Positions 1 to 5,404 of a DNA stretch of 5,404 nucleotides are shown here, in pieces. Location of the stretch: assembly GCA_017883495.1 (NCBI GenBank), contig JADGNL010000008.1, positions 1 through 5,404 on the forward strand, in the 5' to 3' direction. The notes under the pieces are model-generated. The model saw only the letters and a list, made by a program, of their open reading frames with translations, ran no database searches and was not told the origin of the DNA. Positions within the stretch are counted from its first letter, which is position 1, and every line of letters begins with the position of its first letter. Origin of the DNA: Methanomicrobiales archaeon. Its GTDB lineage: Archaea > Halobacteriota > Methanomicrobia > Methanomicrobiales > Methanospirillaceae. Both the position numbers and the translations under genes were made by a program.

Positions 1-2159
1 AGCACCCCGAAAAGCGAGCCGAAGGTCTCGAGGAGGGTCCGCGCGGTCCGCGGCCCGACATCCGGGAAGGCCGAGAGCACGTACTCCTGCTGCTCGCGAA
101 CGGACCGGTGGGACTTTCTCGGGTGGACCTTCCGCTCCCCCCTCGCGCCCTCCTCGCGCCGGGCGAGCACGAGCAGGAGATCGGCCGTCTCGCGCTCGTC
201 GACCGTGTACAGGAGCGTGACCCCCATGTCCACCGCGATCGCGGCGAGCGCGCCCCGGATCGCGTTCGGGTGGATCTTCCGGTGGGAGTAGAGGTCGCCG
301 CCCTCGACGATCAGGACCGGTTTCGGCGCGGCATCCGCGAGCGAGCGGAGCTGCCCGAGGAGGTCGCGCTCGACGAGCGTGTCCACGAAGTCGCGCGCGG
401 TCTTGCGCTCGACCAGGATCCGGTCGCCGATCGCGTAGTCGCCGTCCTCGAGGTGCGCGATCTCCAGGGCCGCGCCCGAGAGCCGGAGGGCCTCGACCAC
501 GCGCGACTGGGTCTCGCGGTCGTCCGCGACGACGACGGGGCCGTCGGAGAGGAACCCGGCGAGCCGCTGCTGGAGCGGGTCCGCACCGGGCGGGTCGTCG
601 GTCGCGAGCTCGGTCTGGCGGGGAACGTCCGGCGTCCGCATCCGCACGAGCCCCTTCTGCATGGACCGCTCGCGCGCCTGCGAGATGTAGCGGTAGGTCT
701 CGTCCGAGGTGCCCCTGGTCACGAGCACCACGATCTTGCCGGCCCCCGAACGGCCGGTCCGGCCCTTGCGCTGGATCGACCGGATCTCCGATGGAACCGC
801 CTCGTAGAAGATCACGAGGTCGGTCGAGGGGATGTCGAGCCCCTCCTCGCCGACCGAGGTGGCCACGAGCACGCGGAACTCGCCGGCCCGGAACCGGCGG
901 AGCGCGTCGATCTGCTGCTTCTGCGAGAGCCCCTTCTCCGTATCGCGCGAGGCCTGGCCGACGAAGCGCTCGGAGGGGATGCCGCAGGCCGAGAGGTGGG
1001 CCGCGAGCGCGTGGACCGTGTCCCGGTACGAGGCGAAGACGATGATCCGGCTCGCCGGGTCGGCCCGGAGCTGCTCCTCGATCACGGCCCGGACCAGGGG
1101 GAACTTCGGGTGGAGCTCGCCCTCCCACGAGCGGGCCGTGGCCACGAGCTCGCCGAAGACGGCGTCCGCCGCGAGCCGCTGGCTCGCCTTGCTCCCTGCT
1201 CCCGAGGCGCCGTCCAGGGCGAGCCGCTCGAGGAAACGGGCGAGCACCACCGACCCCTGCGACTCGCAGAGAGTGAGCCCATGGCGGAGCTTCATCAGCT
1301 CGGCCTGGATCGACGCGGCCTGGAACGCGGCCGGGTCGCGGTCCGCGATCCGCTCCTGGATCAGCGAGTTGAGCCAGTTCAGGGCCCGCATCGAGAGCTT
1401 CTCGCGCTCGGGGGCGGGAAAGCCGAGCCGCCGCAGCTCCACGAGCCGTCGGTCGACGAGGAGGTGCATCCGGTCCCGGGCGTCCGCGAGCTCGGGGGGG
1501 AGGTCGACCTTCACGAACTCGAGGGTCCGCTCGTGCACGTACGGCGCGACGTCGGGGTCGGTCTCGACCCGGGTCTCGACCCGCACGATCCCGAGCACAT
1601 CGCAGACCGCGCGGACCTTCTCGACGTCCCCGCCGGGCGAGGCGGTCATCGCCAGCACCAGCGGCCGGGCGGCCGTCTTCGCGTACCACTCCGCGAGGAA
1701 GGTGTAGGCGTAGTTCCCGACGGCCCGGTGGCACTCGTCCACGACGAGCAGGGCCACGTCCTCGAGCGAGTACCGGCCCGCGAGGCAGTCGTTCTTGATC
1801 ACCTGGGGCGTGGCGAAGCAGATCCGCGCCCGCTCCCAGCCCCGGACGCGCTCAGCCGGCGGGGTCTCGCCCGTGAAGAGGGCGAACGCGTCGTCGCCGC
1901 CGGGCAGCACGAGGAAGTCGCGGAAGAAACGGTAGTGCTGCTCGGCCAGCGGCTTGGTCGGGGCGAGCATCAGCACCCTCGCGGCCGGGTCCTCCTTCAG
2001 CCGGGCGGCCGCGACGAGCAGGGCCACGGCGGTCTTGCCGAGGCCCGTGGGGAGCACGACCATCGTGTTCTGGTCGAGCGCCCGCATCGCGATCGCGAGC
2101 TGGTACTGGCGCGCCTCGAGCGCGCCCGGACGGATCAGCGGGTGCTGGATCTGGCTCAT
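1..2159 (-). CDS. hef: Hef: fused SF2 DNA helicase and XPF-family nuclease, 3' end missing
   Basis: Archaeal Hef acts on forked and flap DNA at stalled replication forks, combining a Fanconi-M-like helicase with an XPF-like endonuclease. Reading leftward from ATG at 2159, the frame stays open for 719 codons to the window edge. Helicase motifs seen: Walker A LPTGLGKT (36-43), APTKPLAEQ (66-74), DECH (141-144), TASP (172-175), FVGQA with GLSQKQQ (399-416), ATSVGEEGLDIP (433-444) and QRKGRTGR (463-470). Nuclease motifs: DDRE (546-549), GDY (573-575) and ERKTARD (584-590), i.e. the ERKxxxD active site. A helix-hairpin-helix follows (FPDVGPRTA from 698). All catalytic residues I looked for are present, so the protein appears functional. 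Hef proteins usually run to roughly 740-780 residues, so only the last few dozen should be missing. The start overlaps the glyS stop by four bases and has no strong Shine-Dalgarno of its own, which suggests translational coupling in a glyS-hef operon. Confidence 0.95.
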   Translation of the reverse strand, partial: MSQIQHPLIRPGALEARQYQLAIAMRALDQNTMVVLPTGLGKTAVALLVAAARLKEDPAARVLMLAPTKPLAEQHYRFFRDFLVLPGGDDAFALFTGETPPAERVRGWERARICFATPQVIKNDCLAGRYSLEDVALLVVDECHRAVGNYAYTFLAEWYAKTAARPLVLAMTASPGGDVEKVRAVCDVLGIVRVETRVETDPDVAPYVHERTLEFVKVDLPPELADARDRMHLLVDRRLVELRRLGFPAPEREKLSMRALNWLNSLIQERIADRDPAAFQAASIQAELMKLRHGLTLCESQGSVVLARFLERLALDGASGAGSKASQRLAADAVFGELVATARSWEGELHPKFPLVRAVIEEQLRADPASRIIVFASYRDTVHALAAHLSACGIPSERFVGQASRDTEKGLSQKQQIDALRRFRAGEFRVLVATSVGEEGLDIPSTDLVIFYEAVPSEIRSIQRKGRTGRSGAGKIVVLVTRGTSDETYRYISQARERSMQKGLVRMRTPDVPRQTELATDDPPGADPLQQRLAGFLSDGPVVVADDRETQSRVVEALRLSGAALEIAHLEDGDYAIGDRILVERKTARDFVDTLVERDLLGQLRSLADAAPKPVLIVEGGDLYSHRKIHPNAIRGALAAIAVDMGVTLLYTVDERETADLLLVLARREEGARGERKVHPRKSHRSVREQQEYVLSAFPDVGPRTARTLLETFGSLFGV

Positions 2160-3892
2160 TCGAGCTCGGCGAAGTAGGCCTGACCCGCGCAGAGCATGCG
2201 GCAGGTCTCGGCGAGGGAGGCGCGGGGGATTCGGACCTGGTGCATCGAGTCGCGGTCGCGCAGGGTGACGGTCCCGTCCTCGAGGGTGTCGTAGTCGACC
2301 GTGACCGCGAAGGGCGTGCCGATCTCGTCCTGGCGCCGGTACCGCCGGCCGATCGCGCCCGAGTCGTCGTACTCGGCCATGACGCCGGCGGCCTTGAGCT
2401 CGTCTCCGATCGAGACCGCGACCTCGCCGAGGCCGTCGCGGTTCATCAGCGGGAAGACCGCGACCTGGATCGGGGCGATCGGGGGAGCGAGCCGGAGCAC
2501 GGTCCGCGTGCCGTCCTCGACCGGCTCCTCGTCGTAGCTGTGCTCGAGGACCGCGTAGAGGATCCGGTCGATCCCGTAGCTCGGCTCGATCACGTGCGGC
2601 ATGACTTCCTCGCCCTGGACCTCGACCTCGACCTCGCGGACGTCGTAGAGGTCGGGGCCAATCTCGAGCGGAGCGCCGTCGATCTCGATCGTAAAGCCGG
2701 CCGAATCGGCCGCCACCGTCGGATCCGTCGCGGCGATCGCGTCCGCGACCGCCTTTGCCTGGCCGCGGAACCGCGGGCCGAGCGCGCCCATGCGGGGGAC
2801 GACCCGGGTCTCGCTCCGGCGGATCGGCTCGGGGTACTGGATGAAGACCGTGAACGCGTCGCCCGAGTGGGCCGCGTGGGCGCGGAGGTCGTAGTCGGTC
2901 CGGTCCGCGATCCCGACCGTCTCGACCCAGCCGAACCGGCCCGAGAAGCACTCGGCGTCCCAGCAGTCGCAGGCGTAGTGGGCCCGCTCGTCGGGAAGGT
3001 GCTGGCGGAAGCGGAGCCGGCCGGGCGAGACCCCGACCCGGCAGAGGAACTCGTGGGTCAGGGCGAGGTAGTACGCGACGTACTCGTTCGCCACCGTGCC
3101 CGAGGAGACGGCCTCGGCCATGCTCATCTCGACGGCCGGCGCCTCCGCCTGCTGCTGGGGGTACGCGAGGAGCGGCATCCGGTAGTCCGCGTACCGTGCG
3201 AAGTTCGGGTGCGCCTTCTTCAGGGGGTGGACGAAGATCTCGGCCTCGGCCTGGGTGAACTCGCGCAGGCGGATCATCCCCTGCCGGGGCGAGATCTCGT
3301 TCCGGTACGACTTGCCGATCTGGGTCGCGCCGAAGGGCAGCTTGTCGCGGTAGAACCGGAGCAGGCGGGAGAAGTCGGTGAAGATCCCCTGCGCCGTCTC
3401 GGGCCGGAGGTATCCCGTCCGCTGCGAGCCCGGCCCGATCGAGGTCTGGAACATCAGCGAGAACCCGAAGACCTCGACCGGGCCGAAGATGTCGCCGCAG
3501 GCCGGGCAGGCGAGTCCTTGGAGCTCGCGGCAGAGGGCGGCCTCGTCGAGGGTGGCCGCATTCGCGCAGCGGCCGCCGCCCTCGACCACGTGGTCCGCCC
3601 GGAGGTACTCGCTGCAGTGGGGGCACTGGACCATCTTGTCCGAGAAGCCCTTGACGTGACCGGACGCAACGTAGATCGCCTCCTGGCCGATCGTGGGGCA
3701 CTCGATCTCGTAGAACCCCTCGCGCACCACGTAGAACGAACGCCACGTCTCCTCGATCCGCCGCTTCATCATCGCGCCGAGGGGGCCGTAATCGATGAAC
3801 CCGGCGACTGCGCCGTAAGGCTCCGAGGTCGGCCAGACGAAGCCCCGGCGCCGGGCGAGGTCCATCACCCGCTCGTATACGTCAGCTGCCAT
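2156..3892 (-). CDS. glyS: Glycyl-tRNA synthetase, archaeal class II type
   Basis: Cytoplasmic enzyme that activates glycine with ATP and charges tRNA-Gly. The 578-residue product has the alpha2-type architecture of archaea and eukaryotes, not the two-subunit bacterial form. An N-terminal FIDYGPLGAMMKRR segment (32-45) belongs to motif 1. Two Cys pairs, CPHC (90-93) and CPAC (129-132), look like a zinc-binding insertion. RPETAQGIF (163-171) is typical of GlyRS. Motif 2 lies at about 188-220 (SYRNEISPRQG, then REFTQAEAEIF), and motif 3 at 436-450 (EPSYGIDRILYAVLE). The C-terminal anticodon-binding domain starts near 470 (APIQVAVFPL) and includes YDDSGAIGRRYRRQDEIGTP (508-527). Length matches complete archaeal enzymes. 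The ATG at 3892 is supported by GGGAG seven bases upstream and by an N-terminus (VYERVMDLARRRGF) that is standard for the family. It is the first gene of the leftward unit and overlaps hef by ATGA. Confidence 0.97.
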   Translation of the reverse strand: MAADVYERVMDLARRRGFVWPTSEPYGAVAGFIDYGPLGAMMKRRIEETWRSFYVVREGFYEIECPTIGQEAIYVASGHVKGFSDKMVQCPHCSEYLRADHVVEGGGRCANAATLDEAALCRELQGLACPACGDIFGPVEVFGFSLMFQTSIGPGSQRTGYLRPETAQGIFTDFSRLLRFYRDKLPFGATQIGKSYRNEISPRQGMIRLREFTQAEAEIFVHPLKKAHPNFARYADYRMPLLAYPQQQAEAPAVEMSMAEAVSSGTVANEYVAYYLALTHEFLCRVGVSPGRLRFRQHLPDERAHYACDCWDAECFSGRFGWVETVGIADRTDYDLRAHAAHSGDAFTVFIQYPEPIRRSETRVVPRMGALGPRFRGQAKAVADAIAATDPTVAADSAGFTIEIDGAPLEIGPDLYDVREVEVEVQGEEVMPHVIEPSYGIDRILYAVLEHSYDEEPVEDGTRTVLRLAPPIAPIQVAVFPLMNRDGLGEVAVSIGDELKAAGVMAEYDDSGAIGRRYRRQDEIGTPFAVTVDYDTLEDGTVTLRDRDSMHQVRIPRASLAETCRMLCAGQAYFAELE

Positions 3893-3899
3893 GAGTAGT

Positions 3900-3904
3900 C
3901 TCCC
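3900..3904 (-). promoter_or_regulatory. Ribosome binding site of glyS
   Basis: On the minus strand GGGAG ends seven bases before the glyS ATG. It can pair with the CUCC-rich 3' end of archaeal 16S rRNA. This fixes the start at 3892 and shows that the glyS mRNA carries a leader. Confidence 0.6.
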
Positions 3905-3934
3905 TTCATTATGTGGCCGCTCTCTATTAAGGCT

Positions 3935-3943
3935 GCTTTTAAC
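3935..3943 (-). promoter_or_regulatory. Putative TATA box for glyS-hef
   Basis: The minus strand reads GTTAAAAGC here, an AT-rich island in GC-rich surroundings, centred about 47 bases upstream of the glyS ATG. An archaeal TATA box lies about 25-27 bases before the start of transcription, which would put the mRNA start near 3913 and give a leader of about 20 bases that keeps the GGGAG site. A second AT-rich stretch (CTTAATAG, minus strand, 3931-3924) is closer to the gene, but its predicted start would fall at the ribosome binding site, so I favour the first. This rests on position and composition only. Confidence 0.35.
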
Positions 3944-3995
3944 GGGCGTACCAGGAGGTCGCGCGGGTCGGTGCCAGTGCCAATCACGACCAGAA

Positions 3996-4007
3996 AGGAT
4001 ATATCCT
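3996..4007. repeat. 12-bp perfect palindrome AGGATATATCCT, possible operator
   Basis: The sequence equals its own reverse complement over 12 bases. It lies about 105-115 bases upstream of glyS and about 200 bases upstream of the double-HTH gene. Its ATATAT core could also serve as a TATA element on either strand. A dyad in a divergent promoter region next to an HTH gene is the usual look of an operator, but one 12-bp palindrome can arise by chance in an AT-rich stretch, and its binding protein is unknown. Confidence 0.35.
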
Positions 4008-4043
4008 GGCCCGTACCATGACCTCAGGCGGTCTGGCGACTCC

Positions 4044-4051
4044 GATATAAG
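4044..4051 (+). promoter_or_regulatory. Upstream GATATAAG element, possible distal promoter
   Basis: This is identical to the proposed TATA box at 4152-4159, lying 108 bases upstream of it. If used, it would start transcription near 4072-4075. That would give either a long-leader mRNA for the double-HTH gene or a short RNA that could end at the T-rich stretch TTTTGGTGTTTT (4120-4131). Only the sequence match supports it. Confidence 0.25.
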
Positions 4052-4141
4052 GATGCCGCATGCTGACGGTGCGCGCGATTTTGACCCGTATGGCCGAGAT
4101 AAGCGGATAATAGGGACGATTTTGGTGTTTTCGCAATTGTC

Positions 4142-4159
4142 AGAAAAGGAAGATATAAG
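4142..4159 (+). promoter_or_regulatory. Putative BRE/TATA promoter of the double-HTH gene
   Basis: A purine-rich AGAAAAGGAA segment resembling a TFB recognition element runs directly into GATATAAG (4152-4159). The TATA centre is about 48 bases upstream of the ATG at 4204, so transcription would begin near 4181 with a leader of about 20 bases. This is the best-formed archaeal promoter in the window and argues against any longer upstream coding start. Confidence 0.55.
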
Positions 4160-4203
4160 TACTATCCATTGTCTTATAGTTCCGTATCCGATTGTGGTGT
4201 ATC

Positions 4204-4815
4204 ATGGTGGCTGAAGCACAACGCAAGGCACAGCTCCTGGAGCTGTTCTCGAACATCACGAGCAAGACCAAGATCGTGGAGCCGATGAAGAAGATCCACG
4301 GTTCGCTACGTGACCGCGATGCCGTCGAGCGGGAGATCGCACTGGTGATGCGGGAGGTCCTCGACCAGGGCTTCTTCAAGACCAAGCTCAAGCCCCTTCA
4401 GCTCGCCAAGCTCGTGTCCGACTTCTACGCGGGCCGGAACGACACCGAGATCGCGCGCGATCTCGGTGACGAGAAGCTCTCGAAGACGGTCGCACGGGCG
4501 CGGATCCGGCTGAAGCTCTTCCGCGAGCTCGACTTCAAGATGCCGTTCGAGAAGCAGGTTCTCAAGGACATGATCGCGGCCGACGTCAACATGAAGGAGA
4601 TCGCGGAGCGGCTCGACGTCTCCCCCTCGACGCTCCGCGAGTACCGGCACGTGCTCGAGGAGGAGGAGGACCACACCCTCGACCTCTACCTGGAGCGGAT
4701 CAAGGACATCATGGAGGACCGCGACCTCTCGGAGCAGATGACCCACTCGGCGCTCGCGGACAGCCTCGGCGACTCGATCGATATCACCGAGGCCGAGCTG
4801 GCCGAGATCTCCTGA
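4204..4815 (+). CDS. Double helix-turn-helix protein, CMI4-like family, putative regulator
   Basis: A 203-residue, charged, soluble protein with no signal peptide or membrane segment. Two HTH-like segments are visible. The first is at about 78-104 (RNDTEIARDLG, then a helix rich in Arg and Lys). The second is at 128-150 (VNMKEIAERLDVSPSTLREY), a classic pattern with the turn at DVSPS. The C-terminal quarter is acidic and probably helical. From memory, the order of segments (FYAGRNDTEIARDLG, then a second 'AERLDVSPSTLREYRHV') resembles the euryarchaeal family named 'conditioned medium-induced protein 4' in haloarchaea; methanogen members are sometimes labelled 'response regulator SirA', a name the sequence does not justify. 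DNA binding is inferred; target and signal are unknown. I chose ATG 4204, not the in-frame TTG at 4192, because GGTG at 4196-4199 can act as a weak ribosome site and the promoter lies just upstream. The gene is divergent from glyS. Confidence 0.85.
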   Translation: MVAEAQRKAQLLELFSNITSKTKIVEPMKKIHGSLRDRDAVEREIALVMREVLDQGFFKTKLKPLQLAKLVSDFYAGRNDTEIARDLGDEKLSKTVARARIRLKLFRELDFKMPFEKQVLKDMIAADVNMKEIAERLDVSPSTLREYRHVLEEEEDHTLDLYLERIKDIMEDRDLSEQMTHSALADSLGDSIDITEAELAEIS

Positions 4816-4830
4816 ACCCCCTTTTTCGAT
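4816..4830 (+). terminator. T-rich terminator after the double-HTH gene
   Basis: One base after the TGA stop comes CCCCCTTTTT (4817-4826) with five consecutive T residues and no strong hairpin. Archaeal RNA polymerase commonly terminates at short oligo-T tracts. It lies in a 53-bp gap before the next gene, consistent with separate transcription units. A T5 tract is a minimal signal, so read-through is possible. Confidence 0.4.
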
Positions 4831-4838
4831 CGCAACCT

Positions 4839-4846
4839 CCATATCC
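4839..4846 (+). promoter_or_regulatory. Possible TATA element placing the next gene on a leaderless mRNA
   Basis: CCATATCC is the only AT-rich spot in the short gap and its centre lies about 26 bases before the A of the ATG at 4869. That is the normal TATA-to-start distance, so transcription could begin at or next to the start codon. The absence of any Shine-Dalgarno in GCTTCCTC just before the ATG fits. The TATA match itself is weak. Confidence 0.3.
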
Positions 4847-4868
4847 GCTCGCCGCGGATCGCTTCCTC

Positions 4869-5404
4869 ATGCGGCTGACCTATGTCGAGCACGCCTGCGT
4901 CCTCCTCGAGGGCTCGCGGCGGGTGCTGATCGACCCCTTCGTGCTGAACGGGACGCTTCCCGAGGAACCGGACCTGGTGGTGGTCACGCACGGCCACCAC
5001 GACCACCTGGGCGAGACCCTCCGCCTCGCCCGGCCGACGGTCACGACGAACGAGATCGCGAAGGTGCTCAAGCAGCGCGGCATCCCGGCCGAGGGCCTCA
5101 ATACGGGCGGCGGGATCGAGGTCGACGGCGTCCGGGTGACGATGACCCCGGCCGTCCACTCGCACGTGCTCGAGATCGAGGGGGAGCGCGTCCCGGGCGG
5201 GGACGCGGCCGGCATGGTCGTGGAGATGGACGGCGTGACCGTGTACCACGCGGGCGACACGGCGCTCTTCTCGGACATGAAGGTCATCGGGGCGCTGTAC
5301 TCGCCCGACGTCGCGCTCCTGCCGATCGGCGGCCGGTTCACCATGGACCCGGCCGCGGCGATGTGCGCGGCCCGGTGGGTCGGGGCACCGCTCGTCGTCC
5401 CGAT
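4869..5404 (+). CDS. UPF0173-type metal-dependent hydrolase, metallo-beta-lactamase fold, 3' end missing
   Basis: Soluble metallo-beta-lactamase-fold protein; the substrate of the UPF0173 family is not known to me. The visible 178 residues start MRLTYVEHACVLLEG, a form of the family's N-terminus, with H8 and IDPF (21-24). The metal-binding THGHHDHLG follows at 40-48, giving the HxHxDH ligands H41, H43, D45 and H46. Further ligands are H97 (PAVHSH) and D130 in YHAGDT (126-131). The segment ALLPIGGRFTMDPAAA (149-164) is characteristic of UPF0173. Complete members have about 220-230 residues, so roughly 50 are missing, including the expected final His motif (HYNT). ATG 4869 gives the standard family N-terminus; no ribosome binding site precedes it. 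It follows the double-HTH gene on the same strand after 53 bases, but an intervening oligo-T tract suggests its own transcript. Confidence 0.93.
   Translation, partial: MRLTYVEHACVLLEGSRRVLIDPFVLNGTLPEEPDLVVVTHGHHDHLGETLRLARPTVTTNEIAKVLKQRGIPAEGLNTGGGIEVDGVRVTMTPAVHSHVLEIEGERVPGGDAAGMVVEMDGVTVYHAGDTALFSDMKVIGALYSPDVALLPIGGRFTMDPAAAMCAARWVGAPLVVP

Larger units (their letters stand above)
3893..4203. other. Divergent intergenic region between glyS and the double-HTH gene
   Basis: 311 bases separate two divergent start codons and I see no convincing gene in them. The left half (3893-3990) is GC-rich and holds the glyS leader and promoter, an AGGAGGT at 3953-3959 and a tandem GTGCCA repeat at 3971-3982. 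The right half (3991-4200) is clearly richer in A and T than the flanking genes and holds a 12-bp palindrome (3996-4007), GATATAAG at 4044-4051 and again at 4152-4159, and an eight-base direct repeat CGATTTTG at 4076-4083 and 4117-4124. For archaeal housekeeping genes this is a long spacer, which leaves room for regulation or a small RNA. No tRNA fold or box C/D pattern was recognised. Confidence 0.7.

Noticed and set aside
832..1707. Second plus-strand open frame (291 codons) opposite hef.
   Set aside because: The product is Ser/Arg/Thr-rich with no motif. A third reading of a region already explained by the helicase core of Hef is not credible.
108..2177. Plus-strand open frame of 689 codons opposite hef.
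   Set aside because: Its product is a low-complexity mix of Arg, Asp, Glu, Leu, Val and His with no recognisable domain, while the opposite strand encodes every Hef motif in order. Long antisense frames are expected from GC-rich codon usage.
2240..3898. Plus-strand open frame of 552 codons opposite glyS.
   Set aside because: It has the same Arg/Asp/Glu/Leu/Val-rich composition without domains, and it lies antisense to a complete glycyl-tRNA synthetase. It is a shadow of that gene.
3893..4203. CRISPR array, tRNA or box C/D RNA in the intergenic region.
   Set aside because: The repeats are only 6-8 bases and not regularly spaced, no cloverleaf arms were found, and no paired C and D boxes were seen.
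3891..4214. Plus-strand frame of 107 codons across the intergenic region, with an internal ATG at 4053 giving 53 codons.
   Set aside because: It overlaps the glyS start, crosses both promoters and runs into the double-HTH gene. It has no ribosome site at a proper distance and no recognisable sequence. The 53-codon version would need the GATATAAG only a few bases ahead of its start to be part of the message.
4306..4842. Minus-strand frame of 178 codons opposite the double-HTH gene.
   Set aside because: The product is Glu/Val/Leu/Arg-rich without motifs and starts in the terminator region. The plus strand gives a coherent HTH protein with a good promoter.
4686..5249. Minus-strand frame of 187 codons opposite the UPF0173 gene.
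   Set aside because: It is antisense to a clearly recognisable metal-binding HxHxDH protein and is rich in His, Asp, Arg and Val, as expected of a shadow.

Overview
The window is a GC-rich archaeal chromosome segment, most likely from a euryarchaeal methanogen of the Methanomicrobiales type (Methanoculleus-like). Three things point there: a Hef-type helicase fused to an XPF-family nuclease (a euryarchaeal protein), an archaeal/eukaryotic-type class II glycyl-tRNA synthetase, and AT-rich, TATA-like boxes ahead of genes instead of bacterial -35/-10 elements. The genus is an inference from protein style and base composition; no rRNA or other marker gene is present.

Layout. Positions 1-3892 hold a two-gene minus-strand unit. 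It is transcribed from about 3915 leftward: glyS (3892 to 2156), then hef (2159 to beyond position 1). The two overlap by four bases (ATGA), so hef translation is probably coupled to glyS. Positions 3893-4203 are a divergent intergenic region, AT-rich in its right half. It carries the putative glyS promoter, a 12-bp perfect palindrome and two copies of GATATAAG, the second of which is well placed as the TATA box of the next gene. Positions 4204-4815 (plus strand) encode a 203-residue protein with two predicted helix-turn-helix segments. It resembles a poorly characterised euryarchaeal family called 'conditioned medium-induced protein 4' in haloarchaea. A C5T5 stretch follows its stop codon. 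From 4869 to the right edge (plus strand) is a UPF0173-type metallo-beta-lactamase-fold hydrolase, cut by the window end and possibly translated from a leaderless mRNA.

How the genes fit together. glyS (translation) and hef (repair of stalled replication forks) are co-transcribed housekeeping genes with no obvious biochemical link. The divergent double-HTH protein could regulate its own promoter and perhaps glyS-hef, but only the geometry and the palindrome suggest this. The metal hydrolase looks like an independent transcription unit. I see no tRNA, rRNA, CRISPR array, transposase or integration site. The long plus-strand reading frames opposite hef and glyS are antisense shadows of GC-rich codon usage. 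I do not see a convincing new biological system; the least explained parts are the double-HTH protein and the 311-bp divergent region in front of it.
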